A DNA stretch of 64,000 bases, from contig NC_135118.1 of NCBI RefSeq assembly GCF_050908995.1, positions 21,399,501 through 21,463,500 on the forward strand. Direction: 5' to 3'. The position numbers were made by a program, and so were the translations under genes. The stretch's first letter is position 1. The number at the start of each line of letters is the position of its first letter. Shown here one piece after another: positions 1-12,340 of the stretch. The stretch comes from Andrena cerasifolii. Taxonomy: Eukaryota > Arthropoda > Insecta > Hymenoptera > Andrenidae. The notes below the pieces were generated by a model. That model was given only the letters and a program-made list of their open reading frames with translations. It was not told the origin of the DNA and did not search any database.

Positions 1-110
1 TTTGTGAAATTGAGTCAGTAACAATTACGTATTCCAATAAGCTGTGCTAATCATATAATACAGGAAAAATTTTTTTTTTTTAATGTGGCTTAGTCCGATT
101 TGGCTCTCAA
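1..110 (+). repeat. Truncated relative of the CAGTG-ended MITE at 47207
   Basis: Positions 1-110 match 47237-47349 along most of their length. Shared blocks include CGTATTCCAATAA, CTAATCATATAA and the right end (here GTGGCTTAGTCCG, there GTGGGTTGGTCCG). The left end of this copy lies outside the window. It sits in the GPCR intron beyond exon 2 and has diverged more than the 47 kb copy. Confidence 0.6.
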
Positions 111-163
111 TGCATCGTATAAATGAATCGCCCTTGAAATTCGTTGCTAATAACAGCGCTCAC

Positions 164-380
164 CTTTCGGGTGGTAGACACAGGCGATTGTAATTTTCCG
201 CAGCTATCGTAGGTAACGTCAGCACCGTGACCAGAAAGCAGAGAGCCTCGAGAGTCCATTCAAATCGGCATGTGTTCAATGACTCTTCATGTCCTGCGAG
301 GATCACGATCACCGATACTGGTATGACGAGGCCCGTCACTAATAGGTCTGCCAATGCTACGTTCACCAGAAATGCATTCC
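164..380 (-). CDS. Class A GPCR, coding exon 2 (TM2, ECL1, TM3)
   Basis: The exon starts after GTGTTCCAG (acceptor AG at 382-381) and ends CCGAAAG|GTGAGC, a strong phase-2 donor. It carries residues 86-157 of the receptor begun at 6140. TM2 holds NVALADLL, with Asp97 at the sodium-site position D2.50 and Pro106 in the helix. ECL1 follows, with the conserved Trp at residue 127 just after Cys123 (C3.25, partner of the conserved ECL2 disulphide). TM3 ends ...IAAENYNRLCLPP. Counting 25 residues from Cys123 places Asn148 at 3.50, so the usual D/E-R-Y motif reads E-N-Y. The next exons (TM4-TM7) are off the left edge, so the gene is partial here. The family call is firm. Subfamily, ligand and coupling are unknown. 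Confidence 0.87.
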
Positions 381-3300
381 CTGGAACACGAGAATTCGGT
401 GTCGAGTTAATCGAAGTGGTTGGAGATGATTCCACTGGAATCAAGTGTCAGGTACTTCGAATTTAAGAATATCCTGGTATGAGGAAAGTAGAAACACGAC
501 AGTGTCGCATAATTGATAGACAATACGAGTACATTGCTTCATATTGCTTATGATTCTAATTAGAAGATCTTGTGTAAAATTAGGAGATTATAGAGGGACA
601 AATTTCGGAAATGACAGAAAATCCTTCTGCTACAGTTTCATGTAGTTATTATAACAGAAGTTTCCTGTTAACTTTTGAGCGCGATTTTTTGCCGATTATC
701 TGATCAAATCATATCATTTTTAACTTCGAAATCAGGTGGAGTCACCTCGAAAAATAGGCTAAACTATTGTGAAATTCGAGCTTTCGAACAAAAGGCACTA
801 GTAACAAAATCGTATATTATTCAAGGAACTTAGGGCAGGCAATCGAGGAAATCCTTATTTGCGTTAACAATACAACACTCTGTATACCTACATTTTTTAC
901 TCATCGTCAGCACAGTATATTTTTTCGAATTCCAAAATAGAATGGTCCATTTAACGAACCGAAGACAACCTTCATATTTCAATTTTAACTAAGTTACAAA
1001 GAGTTAGTCGCTACGTGGCATTTTTTTTAAATCTTCTTCATAATATATACAATTTCAAAATAACTGAAGATCGTCGAACTAAGTGTTTCACTTTGTATAA
1101 TACATGAAACATCGACGGTGTAACTATATACGTGGAAGCAGGATTATTACGCACAACATTGATTCTCCAAAATCGATAGCTTGATTGCTGCGTGGAAACT
1201 CAAAGGATGGCGCGACGCAGTAAACTGTGTCGAATGTACAAATTGGAAGTTATGCTTAGCGAGACACTAACTGACATTTCTAAGCTACCGTACCATTAAC
1301 GCCTCTAATCCCGCACTAAACACATTACTAGCGCGTGTGTTGGCGACGAAAATTATTACTCTCATCGGATTCGTACCTTCCACTCTGTGGAGATTCACAC
1401 TTGCATCGATCAACTCGACCTAAAAAACTGATAAAACTCCATTTCAAGTTAACGCTTTATTCCGCAGGGAAATTGTGAAATCAGTCCTTTTGCAAAAAAG
1501 CCTACCCTTTTTACAAAAGTTTTACCTCAATTAGGCTGAGGAATCATGGCTCTTTTGTAATATCTCTAGGGACCTGGGACCAGTTAGACGTTAAAATTTC
1601 TGCGTTCAGCTTGCGTCATATTTGCAATCAATATTTTAGTAAAAACTATCTAGAAAACACTGTCCATTCCGACAAAAATCTCCACCACTTAAAATCCCTA
1701 ATAAACTATTTTACCCATACATTACAAAATCCATAATAAACTATTTTACATTCGTATGGATTTAAAATAATTTGTTAAAAACATAGTATATAATCGATAG
1801 ACGCGCGAAACGTTCGAAGAAGTGTCTAAAGTCTAATTCCTTTCGGCGCACTCACTTCCTTGGAAAGCCTGCTTCTTCGTAATTTCCAAAGGCAATTTTC
1901 AACGCAATGTTAATTGCCTATATACGAGCATCGTTGCGTCACGCTAGTCGCTAAGCAGCAGGTCATGTGGCCCCAGTATCAACATGATGTTTAACCTGGC
2001 GTGTACGAGTAGCTGGTTGCATACAGCGCGGCAATGAGATGAGACGATCACGAAATGAATTGCACATGCCCGCGGCGCACGGGCACTCCAGTCGAGTCCA
2101 CTTCAGCCTCCGCTTAATGGAACGTAATTTTACTTGGCTCGTTTCAGCCGTTCAGTAGGAGTCATTTTTAAAGGCGTATCAGATGTTGAACAAAGCCACC
2201 CACAGCGTTGGTAAATTAATCATCTGCACCACCGATTCTGCTGGCTGCTAACGAGACTTTTCCAGCGTTATTTATGTGGGAAATCGACTGATGCGACGAC
2301 GAGCGTAGAAGAGGAATTATGTTGCGTGCAGAACGTAGATTCTCTCTTCCCGGTCCATTATCTGTTTCCCAGCCTTTGCCATTGTGCAGGCCTATTGTGC
2401 CCTATGATTTTCAACTGCCAATAGTATTCGTTCACACGACGAAGGTACCACGCGTGGAGCATTTACATTTTCCTACGGATCTTCACATACCGTATTCTAT
2501 AAAGCTTTTGTCTGTTATTCGTAGAGGGGATTTTAATAAAAGCGTCCAGATCCCTCTGTCTGTTAACATGTTAAGATCAGAGACAGGACGCGTCAGGTTT
2601 TGTTTGACCCAACCCCGCCCCCGCGTGTAACGTGGTTACACGCTTCCTCGTGCGTGAAAATTTTTGTTTAATCGCTCGTATTCTGCAGTTCCCCCTTTTT
2701 AATGATTGTACTGGAGTAAAAGAATCGTGTTCATGGTGGGGAATGAAAACGATTTAGGACCGTGGATGAATGATATGCGGTGGTTTTTATGGTGTTATTG
2801 TACTTATACAGTACCTATTTCTCTAATCGGGAAATATTTAACAATTATTGCCACGTTAGTTATATCGATATAAATTTGAAACGAAGGTTATTAGAGTAAA
2901 CAAAGTACTGTGAAGTTTGTTGAAAAATTTGTTAGAAATAGGTTTATTGAAGAGCAGACTGACTCTACACGTGCTGATAGAGCTTTTGGTAAATGTGGCA
3001 GAGCAGTGAACGCGTTAAGTCGAATAGCATGCTGCTGCATTTATTGAAATATGTCGACATCCTTCAACGAAATCTAGTAGTCCGATATGTTGAATTGAGG
3101 AAGTTCTGAAAATGTTACTCGAAGAAGGATGGAATAATTGTTATTAAATTCAATTTAATTTTAGAGTTCGTCTTTATGAAATATTATTTTAGTAAAAAGG
3201 ATATTGCGCTTTATTTCATTGGTGCACATACTGCAGCGAGTTTATTCAAAACACATCTACTCCTGTTCCGCATACGAAAGTAAACTTTATGCTTAAATTA

Positions 3301-5884
3301 ATTTAAGTCCTCATTGGAACCGTTACTAAACATCTGCGTGTCTTTAAAATTCTCGTTAATCTGCATAATTCTTACCTGAAATAACGATCAAGATAATCCT
3401 ATCACGAAACATTACAAAAAGCTACATAGGTACATACATAATTCCCGCTATAACAGTAGAAACCGCGTCTGACCATGCACTGTCCACTTTCACTTGTCTC
3501 GCTATATGTCCCGATCTACTACTACTACTAGCAGTTAGCAGTACATACAGCCTTGGAGAACATTATTTTTCCTGAAGGAAATAACTCGAAAGTGCAGACT
3601 AAAGCTTTTGCAAGTAATACTTTGTTCCTTAGATTGTTCTCACCTTCAACAAAAACGATCTCATATTTCTCTTCATTCGCATCTCCCTTGCTTGCAACTC
3701 TACCTTCAAACCCTATTCCTACATAATATTTAGACACAGCATCGACGTCACGCCAGTACGAACGTATTTAAATTATTTCTACGTATCATTTTCAAGTAGA
3801 AATAGCTGAAACCGATCGTCCCACAGTATCGGCGCCTTTCTTCCAGCAAACAAAGAAAGATAACTGTCCCCTTTCAAGCGCGTTCGGGGCAAAGTACAAG
3901 TTCTCAAAGGAAATCGATCGGAGGATGTGCCTGTCGATATATGCGAGTATGCTATTGTAAAAAAGAGTCGTCGTAAAGAAGGATTTCCGTGGAAACTCTG
4001 GATTCTTCCTCCATACTAAGCGACAGTCGGAGATATATTTGTATTTACTGCTATTGTCACAGTAAAATTGCGAAATTGTTATGGACGATCAGGAGTCCCT
4101 CCTCGTTACGGGGACACTGATGACTCTGGCCTGTTCGCGTACCGGGGGAAAGAGCTGAAGTCGAGTAACAGCAAGTTTATTGCCGTGGTAACGACGGAAC
4201 GAAATTTTCCTGCTGAATCGACTGGCTGCGCAAAACTTGGAATTGTTTACGTTCCTATCAGGATTCGCGTGAAACGAGCTGGCGGTAAAAATCCAGCGAT
4301 GTGCTTCGCGGAGTGTCTGGTGAGTGGTAGATGGGGAAAGGGAGGTTGTCTGTACAGGATGTTCCTGAAAGGTGGTTCCAAATGCGGGCTTGTAGCACTC
4401 ACCGAACTAGATGATAAAAGTTTAGTCAACATGGGCAAACGAATTTTTTCTAGCAAACAATTTCCATTATAAGATTTAAACCACCTTTCAGAAACACTGT
4501 GTCTATTTACGGAATACATTGAACTAAATTAATTATCAATTCGATGAACCCATAAATTGTATATTATAAAGTTCGAAAGATTGATTTATAAATAATGACA
4601 TTAGCAATAATAAATTTTGATTTATGTATAAATAACTTAAGAGAATAGCGAATAAAAGTTCAAACAAATTACATATTCGCCATGCGTTGAATAAAAAAAT
4701 TAACTTTATTCGTCGCATAATCTAAAGTTAAGGTAACTTTTATTAGATCCGTTATTTAATTAATTTTTTTTATTGTCTCAATGCCCAACTCTGGTGTCTA
4801 TGTATGGTTTTCACAAATGGTTACTTCTACGCAAGTATATAAGTACCAACGATTTCGTGAGAATCAATTACGGCATGAGAGTAATAAACGTCACAGAGAT
4901 GCTTGGCTCGCTTTGAAGCGGATCCTTGACGTTTATGATCAGGGATATCATTTTCGAGCCTCGTAAAAATGTTCATTTCCAGTTCGGTCGATATTAATAA
5001 GAGTTGGTTGAATTTTTGCAACGATATTAAAACGATATTGGTTGAATATTTTTTAATTTCACTTCTAACAATTTGCAATAATATTTCTGTGATAATTTAC
5101 CCAGAACAGGCAGCGTTACACATTTCCACATATCCTAGAATTCTGAAAGGATTGGCTTCGAGATTTTCTATTCTATGGTAATAGTTATCCCGTTTCGGTT
5201 CATTAAATACAAAAGCCAATCTCCGTTACCACGGTGGAAAAAATAGAAGAGCCACAGAGCGTTCCTTTTCTTACTATTATACTTGGCAACGCCGCGCCAT
5301 ATCCGTGCGTAGAAGAATTTTGTCCCTTTACACAGGGGAGCAAGTAAAGGGATCTTTCCGCAACGAGAGATAAAAAGGAACGATTTCACAAAGGAGCGTC
5401 GGATAACCGTGTTCCGTAGTATGGGTCATCTTTGTCAAAGAGATTCTTATATGTGCACAAAGACTTCCACCGTACATGCCTTGGACAAATATTTATTAAA
5501 TCGAAGATTAAACTTTTTAAAAGAATTTTACTGTTTTCTTAATATCGTTCGAATGGAAAGGTGATATTTAGTTTACCACTTCCAGGCCCTTTGTCCAATT
5601 CAATGGAAAGAACTTCAAAATTCTATTCCGAGCAATTCTTTAAACTTTACAAGATGGAGATAGTTTAGTTTCAGGAATCTTTAGATTTTACAGACGAACG
5701 GTTCTTATTAACATTTTAACTTTATATTCGACGAAGTAACAACGTAGCTAGGTGAAATTTTGTTATATCTGTTGCGCCCGTATTAGGCACTTATCCAGTA
5801 TAGTCGAATGATTTTATTAACTAAATACAGTAGCAATCGCAACTGGCATTTCTCGATTGAAAAGAATTCAAAGAGTATGCATAC
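381..5884 (-). other. First coding intron of the GPCR gene
   Basis: This 5.5 kb phase-1 intron has GT at 5884-5883 and AG at 382-381. It is AT-rich. Short open frames on both strands, for example at 4068-4472 and 2319-2630, show no recognisable domain and are treated as chance. The only repeat I can place is the dispersed AT-rich family at about 4610-4790. Long first introns often hold enhancers, but no specific site can be supported. Confidence 0.75.
4610..4790 (+). repeat. Dispersed AT-rich repeat, copy 1
   Basis: The block TTAACTTTATTCGTCG, then ATAATCTAAAGTTAA, then GATCCGTTATTTAA recurs in the same order at 45905-46385 (+) and in reverse complement at 54115-54275. The type of element is unknown: no coding sequence, long terminal inverted repeats or target duplication could be defined. 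It lies in the GPCR intron. Confidence 0.6.
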
Positions 5885-6140
5885 CTCGTTTTTTGAGTTG
5901 GTCCTCAACCACCACCGCGGATATCATGAAGATGTTACCAACACTGCCACCAACGGCCATCGAGGCTAACAAAAGGAGCCTGGCCACCCTCGACCAAGCT
6001 GACGATAGGGTTACCGGTGAAATATCAAGGTCACTGTCCAGAGGGTTTTCCGCTTTATCCATTCTTATCTCTGACTCGAGGCCCATAATTCCAGCCAAAG
6101 TGCTCGTTGCACCTGTGTAGGTCGTCGTCGTCGCGTTCAT
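5885..6140 (-). CDS. Class A GPCR, coding exon 1 (N-terminus and TM1)
   Basis: The exon encodes residues 1-85 plus one base of codon 86. The Met at 6140-6138 is the first after an in-frame TAA eight codons upstream, which fixes the start. The N-terminus is short and Thr-rich with an N-glycosylation sequon at residue 2 (NAT) and no clear cleaved signal peptide. An acidic stretch (residues 22-40) follows. TM1 runs from about residue 52 to 78 and contains GGSVGN, whose Asn69 fits position N1.50 of rhodopsin-like receptors. The basic QLKKR end marks intracellular loop 1. The exon ends CGAG|GTATGC, a good phase-1 donor. Joined to the exon at 164-380 it reads KKR-GNAFLVNVALADLL, the usual ICL1-to-TM2 junction of the family. 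The predicted product is a plasma-membrane receptor that signals through G proteins. The ligand cannot be inferred and I do not assign a named orthologue. Confidence 0.85.
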
Positions 6141-6369
6141 CCTGGAACTGGAGAAATACGGCCATTAATGGAATGGAAAAGTCAGGACGTTTAGTACCTG
6201 AAGTGAAAGAACTCGCGGTGGATGCGAGTGCTGCAAACCCGGAGTCGTATAACTCGGGCCATAAAAATTAAAATTATACGGCGCGATGGATCTTACCGTT
6301 CATTCTTTTTAATAAACGCTAGGAGTGGGAGAAGCGTACGATGGACTAATAAAATTACGAATTCGTGGG
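6141..6369. other. 5' flank of the GPCR coding start; no supported promoter
   Basis: This short flank lies between the receptor start codon and the TIR element at 6370. The in-frame TAA that fixes the start is at about 6164. A TTCCAG immediately before the ATG could be a splice acceptor, so 5' UTR exons may lie further right. I see no convincing TATA box or initiator. Confidence 0.4.
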
Positions 6370-7270
6370 TAGGGAAGAGCGGGGACAAACGTAACGGCGT
6401 CATGAAAGTCACACTCCTTCTCCCGCCTTCCACAAAAGTTTCCAAAACGTTTGCTTTACATAGTTACGCGTGTTTAGTGTTTCTTTTGCTTCACGGAGTT
6501 ACGCTGAGCAATGCGACGATTCGTGTACCGTGGGCAAGCTGATTTCGTTATTTCAATCATTCAGGTAAGTGTCTCCTCTGTTGTTTTTTTTCATAATATT
6601 CATAGTTAAACTATAGACATTGATCCAATTATTTGTTAGAGCGTTCTTAGATAATGTCTTTATAAGTTCCTGTATTTGATTTCAATAAGTCTTGTATAGT
6701 TTGTACGTTATAACAGTTCTATGCTGGAAAACATGGCTGGGGACAAAAGTAACATGTTTCTGTAAGTTTAAAGATGCCTCCTTATATCCCAAAAGAGTTG
6801 ACTGCAATATTAACAATAGTTTTTAAAAAAAAATCATAAATATTAGTTACTTTCGGGGCCGTTACACGAGATTCCATATTAAATCAAATATACAGTATCA
6901 AAGAAATGTTTGAAGCTGGTTATGTTTTTTTTGTCGTTAGGTACCCTACTTAAAATATGTTTATTTAAATATTTGTTTCTATCGTTTCTGATAATAAAAA
7001 ATCCTAATTTGCTTTGGAAAAAGTGTGCTACTTAATTCTCCTCAAAATAATTAGTATTACTTTCGTCCTACCCCTGCAGAACAAAAGACAGTCACTGCGG
7101 TAAAATTGCCATAACTCTTTGACTACTTATCATGGAAGGCTGAATTTGCGGTGAAATGATAGACCAAGAAACACACTATCTTAAGGCGTAATTTACATTT
7201 TTATATCTGTAAGAGGTAATTGGCAGCTAGGCCAAATGTAAAGTGTTACGTTTGTCCCCGCTCTCCCCTA
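6370..7270. mobile_element. Non-autonomous TIR transposon, TAGGG tips, about 0.9 kb
   Basis: The left tip TAGGGAAGAGCGGGGACAAA is inverted at the right end (GTTTGTCCCCGCTCTCCCCTA), a match of about 30 bp. TA at both ends fits the TA target duplication of Tc1/mariner-type elements. The phrase GGGGACAAACGTAAC recurs inside, with variants near 6742 and inverted near 7055 and 7245, an arrangement typical of transposase-binding repeats. No transposase frame is present. A plus-strand open frame that crosses the left tip is treated as chance. Confidence 0.72.
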
Positions 7271-8600
7271 CTTTAAAAAATTCTGTAGCGACATGTTGCG
7301 CCGCACAGATGCTGCGAACGTATTAAAAAGTACTCTGTCATTGCAGGGGGACTACGAAACAGCCCTGCAGTAACACGATATTTTATTTTCTGTCGTGCGT
7401 TCGAAATTGAGAAAAATACTTCACCGAGTGGCTGCTTGAAGAGTGCAAATGGGAAATATTCTAACAATGCAACTGTGCCGGTTGTTTGTGATTTGCCAAG
7501 CTTTGCAGTGGATCATTCTTGTATCTTTAAACCGTGAACTGTGTGTATTGTTTCGTTTTCTTTTTATTAATATTTTATAATATACGTATATAAGAAAGAT
7601 AGAAACTATTTGAATACGACGTAGCTGAGTATTATTTGCTCATCCCCCACGACGAATTTTTTAGTGTAAATAGTCGAAATGTACGAGCTTGTAGAATAAA
7701 TACTAAAAATGGAGGATGAAAGGTACAAAAGCGGTCTACGTTTTCCCTGCACGCGTACCTCGAAAAATCAAGTAAAATCCAGTCCACTACGAAAATGGGA
7801 GGCAATACTGTTCTCCGTTATCTTTTATCCTTTACCTTCCATCCGTTACATCGACGAATTTGAAAAGGAGGCTCGCGAGGCTTGAGTCCGCCAAAGGGAT
7901 AGGACGTTGCTGAAAATTTCAACGTCTGTAAACACCCAACGAACGGAAGGTCCATTCACGCGCTATACATGGTCCGTTTGGCCCCGTCTGAATCAATGGG
8001 GCTCGTCTCCATGGTAGACTTAATTCCGTGTAGTTTCAACAGGCCTCTTTGGAGAGCAGGATCTCGGGAGGAACAATTAGTGTCCGCGTTGAAATGCAAA
8101 TTTATCCTAGGCGATTGTGCAGAGGATAACGTGTCCCTCGATCGTCCTTAGCCGCCCTAATTGGGATCATTCATCTCTGCGCTTTAAAATTGATTTCGCG
8201 CGGCACGAACTTTTAAGGCGGTTAACTGATTCCGCTTGCTGGAAAGGCCAGTTTCCATTCCGCTGCATTCCACTTTTATGAAATTTAATACGCAGCTAAC
8301 GATGATCGTCGGGCTTGAAACAGGAAGGAGGCCGTGTTGCAGAGACTAGGTATCAAGTTATTAAGCCTCCAGGGGGGCTTTGAAGATTAAGGCTGACACG
8401 TTGGCAGCCTTAATTGCAGGGTATTGATCAGCCTCTATTACGCAGATAGTCCGCCGTTTTAATAATCCTCTACCACGAACGGTTCACGATGAAAGTAGTA
8501 AGGATTGAGATATACTGGGTGAGGCATATAAAATATTGGTCGTATAAAAAAAATGTTATTAGGTCAAATGTGAAATATTTGAGAGGACCCACTTTTCGGA
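7271..8600. other. Non-coding spacer, nothing recognised
   Basis: The interval contains only short open frames, the longest about 64 codons, and none shows a known motif. A somewhat more GC-rich part at about 7860-8160 has no convincing splice pair or domain. No repeat shared with the rest of the window was seen. Confidence 0.5.
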
Positions 8601-9280
8601 TTAAGGGGTTATACCTAGTCAGGCGGCCGAAAAGAGGCGAATATTTGTGAATTTTTTTTGAAGACGTGGAAGCGTATATTTTTACAAAACTTTTTGCACT
8701 TAAAAGAACAACATTTAAAGAATATTTGGTAATTTTTTCGTAGAAAAATATCTACGTTTATAATAAGATTATCTAAAATCAAAAAACAAAAAGTATTCCG
8801 TTAGTATATTAATGTATCCTCAGGTTGGCGGAATTTTCCGAAATATTAATTTAAAACAAAATGGCGGCTATTTAAAGTTGAAATCCTGATATTTCTCGCG
8901 TGATTTTTGCACGAAAAAATCAAGATTTCAACTTTAAATAGCAGCCATTTTGTTTTAAATTAATATTTCGGAAAATTCTCTCCGTCAACCTGAGGATACA
9001 TTAATATACTTACGAAATCTTTTTTGTTTTTTGATTTTAGATAATCTGGTTCCGAATGACAGTGCTCACCGCAAAACCATGCTTTTAAAAATGCTTCTTG
9101 GATGTCGGTTTGTATTTTATTATAAACGTAAATATTTTTCTACGAAAAAATTATCAAATGTTCTTTAAATGCTGCTCTTTTAAGCGCAAAAGTTTTGTAA
9201 AAATATACGCTTTCGCTTCTTCAAAAAAAATTCACAAATATTCGCCTCTTTTCGGCCGCCTGACCGCTATAACCTCTTAA
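8601..9280. mobile_element. TTAA-bounded palindromic MITE, subfamily A, copy 1
   Basis: The element begins TTAAGGGGTTATACCTAGTC and ends in its inverse, with TTAA or its variant on both sides. The arms pair along almost their whole length and fold about a centre near 8910. The right arm holds the core motif GATAATCTGGTTCCGAATGA followed by CAGTGCTCACCGC at 9039-9073. The left arm has lost about 75 bp at that place. It is closely related to the element at 25245-25834. There is no coding capacity, so mobilisation must have been in trans. TTAA targeting is known for piggyBac and Sola3 elements, but the superfamily is not settled here. Confidence 0.83.
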
Positions 9281-10810
9281 ACTGTCTTTTTCGGTTCACG
9301 ATGGTGTGAATGATATTTCAAAGTCATCGATGTCTTTTTAAAGCGATCCACTCATTTTTCTGGTATATTAATATAGTGCATAAAAAGAAACGAACTTAAT
9401 TATATGTATAATTATAAATATTTCAATTAATTTGTTTTGTACAAGTACTTCGATATAAAATACTATTTACGTTGATAAAAAATTTCTGTTTTGCGAAACA
9501 TTGAAGGAGATCTACTTATAAAGAAATGATAGTACTCACTATTAGAATATTAAAGGAATAAAATTCTATTGATATTTTACAGTAAATTAATGGTACTTTT
9601 TAATAGATATTGTCGAATCCGATTTATTACATTCCTCGACCTCATTTACAAATTACCTCTCCTTGTTTTGAAAAAATCACTCCCCCGCTTCATGGTTGTA
9701 CGATGAGCTACAGGCCACCCAGTGTATGTATTAAGAGCGCAACTTGTTGCAGCTTAGCAAGAGAAATGATTTTTTTAAATAGCTTCCGTCCATGGAGGTT
9801 CGCACACTTTAAGGCGAGTATTTTCACCGACACCTGTATGAATAAGTTACACTCCATCTTCGCAATTGCTATCTTTAAAACTCCTCTACTTGTTGCACCA
9901 CTTAAACGGGGACAGATTCTCGAATTCTGCTTCTGGTCGAATCTTTTCAAGCTTCAAATGGGCTTTTAAATTCAATGGGTCGGGACTTATGCACGCTTAA
10001 CTGAATATTCGAGGAGATCTTTTCATGCCCAAACAGTACCTACTGCTCAGCTTTTTCCTCTGCTCCGTTCACTGCGTTTCCACACTGAATTTCACACTTG
10101 CATAAAAATACCCAAGTGTCGTTTAAATATCTCTATATTGATTCTTCGAATCAATTTCGTATCATTTCTTGCAGCAAAATTCCCAATTGATGCGGCGTAT
10201 AGAATAGACTTTAAATACCCCTAGAAATAAGAATCTAAAGAATTCTTAAGATATATATTATTCTTAATGCGTAGATGCACTCTACAGTACAAAGTGAAGT
10301 ACTAAGGTCGTGGATTCATGACTCGTTCTGTATACGATGGAAATGTTACACGAATTAGTGACGCTTGCATTCCATTGAAGCCGTTGACACTTCTGTAGGA
10401 AGTTTCTATTCTTTCCTTCGCGCAGGCTCGTTTACAGTACATTCTAAAGACTGAATCTCCTTCGAAACACGTTTCCTCACCATTGACAATGAAGAAACTG
10501 GTTTCTGGATTAGCGTGCACGTTTGACCGAGATCTTAAGTGTTGCACCCTCGTCGCGGTGGTAGTCAAAAATTCATTACCTCCATTCAACCAAAATCCAA
10601 GCCACGACGTATTGGTTTACGTGTTGCGCGGAAGGTGAGAAATTCTTAGCTTAAGGTGGCTGTTGGTTTCGGTTACGCATATCGAGTTCCATGGGATCGA
10701 TGATGAACAGGATGCAGTTATGGACTTAAAAGTCTACCCACACATATCAATTCCGTGACGATTCAGCGCCGTCAGTGTCAATGGAAATTTATAGTAACAA
10801 ATTCTTATTA
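9281..10810. other. Non-coding spacer, nothing recognised
   Basis: AT-rich sequence. Two overlapping open frames at 9610-9969 (+) and 9708-9950 (-), and a 95-codon minus frame at 10302-10589 with several cysteines, have no recognisable domain or clear splice context. I do not call any of them genes. Confidence 0.5.
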
Positions 10811-10990
10811 ACCGACTTCAAAAAGGAAGAGGTTATAGATTCAACCCGTATGTATTTTTTCTTCTTCTATGTTTGTCCCCGCATAACTCCTCAGCACATG
10901 GACCGAGTTTGATGATCATTTTTTTATTCGAAAGAGGGCGATGTCCCGGTGGTCTCATCCTAAACTGCATCAATATTGGCTCAATACTTT
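10811..10990 (+). repeat. ACCGACTTCAAAAAGGA-type interspersed repeat
   Basis: The segment opens ACCGACTTCAAAAAGGAAGA and continues through a T-rich stretch to TTTGTCCCCGCATAACTCC and a PyGACCGAGTTTGATGA-like block. From memory, this order of blocks is a common short interspersed sequence in many insect genomes. Its parent transposon class is not clear to me. One copy only was seen in the window, so the call rests on recognition and not on internal repetition. Confidence 0.4.
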
Positions 10991-12176
10991 ACCAGTACTT
11001 GTTTAACAAACTAATCAACGAACTCACAAGTGAAGCTAAATAAAAGCTTGCAAAAAATATCGTTTCCTTTTTCTCAAATGGAGCAGTTCACACTTGTTAG
11101 TGCTAGTTACTAACACTGAAACAAAGAAACCGTTGATTTGTAATAAGATCGCAGGATTTTCTGGAGAAATATTAATTCGACAACGAAACTGAGTATCTCA
11201 ATTGAGTGCACCCTGATTTAACATGTATTAAACAAGAGTTATGCTAATGGGAATTGGAATTGGTAATAATTATCATTCCAATATTATTTAGTTAAACATG
11301 AGAAATATATATGGCAGCAGTAATGCGTAAATAAAGCAGCGTAATGTTTGCATACCATTAATGTTTCGTCGTTAATGTTTGCATGACCATTTCCTTCCAT
11401 ATTTCTGTGGCTATTTTAAACATTCAGCATCGGTAAAATTTATAGTTAACTTCAATTTAGAGAATACTATGACTGTGTACACAGGAATGTTTATCCGCAA
11501 AGTCGAAGTGCGTCTTCGGTGTATCAGCTTTAGTAGTGCAGAGGATATGGCACGAATAAAGAAATTTTATCAGCAAGTTTTAAAGTTTTCTCCAAACTTA
11601 TATTTCCCAGATGTATTTCCTAGTGTTTACTGCGCGTCCGTTCCAGAAAAATCTCGCATCTGACGAATAACTTTTTGCCTAACACATACACGCAACAAGT
11701 CATTCGTGTGCTCGTCTCAACTGTAATAATGTATATAATGTTTTCGTGTCTCCGGGATTCCTTTGAATGAAGGAATTGACCGAAAAACTTTGGAAACGTG
11801 GAACACATGTTACATCTATATGTAGACAGTTATTTCAATTAAAACTTGGACATTACAGTACATATTCATCCCTTTCCATCAAGAAAACATTTTCACATTT
11901 TTGCTCAAGTACCATTTCGTTGTACAGTGTTTAACAACGATTTTCACAATTCGTGATAATGGAAATTTTTTAAATAAAATTTTAGTCCACATTTGCGAGG
12001 TCCATTTTAAACCATAATTCCAAACATATTCATCTCAAAATAAGCTTTTATGTTAGACTTCAATCTTGTTATAATCCAGAAGTCTTATAAGTTGTTTTCA
12101 AGAAGTAATACTAATGATAAGCAACATATGCAATTTGATATTTAGCACTATTATTAAAAGCCGGAGCATATTCTTC
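10991..12176. other. Non-coding spacer, nothing recognised
   Basis: AT-rich and without a supported gene. The plus-strand frame at 11379-11663 has no known motif. Confidence 0.5.
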
Positions 12177-12340
12177 TTAAGGGGTTAGGCCACCTTGGAC
12201 GGAGCAAAATTACAGTCATTTTCGGCATTTTTTTTTAGGAAGATATTGAAATAAACAGAAAATTTAATATGAAGTCTGTTGTTGTACAACCCCAGGGCAG
12301 GTATTTGCCAATATTTCTATCAATAGTTAGACCTTAATAT
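12177..12340 (+). mobile_element. TTAA palindrome group, one arm only (subfamily B)
   Basis: A single arm starts TTAAGGGGTTAGGCCACCTT and continues with TTTTCGGCATTTTT, AATTTAATATGAAGTCTGTT and TGTACAAC. The same blocks appear in both arms of the outer element at 24874-26027, and the tip resembles the element at 50332. No inverse arm was found downstream, so this copy is truncated. The right boundary is approximate. Confidence 0.6.

Noticed and set aside
3378..3379. CAG|GTAAGA donor-like site on the minus strand within the receptor intron
   Set aside because: No acceptor with an open frame precedes it. Exon 1 and exon 2 already join in matching phase with a normal family sequence.
6402..6542. 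ATG followed by a signal-peptide-like stretch and a nearby CAG|GTAAGT at 6562
   Set aside because: A stop at 6540 comes before the donor, and the frame starts inside the TAGGG-tip element at 6370-7270. Chance is the simpler reading.
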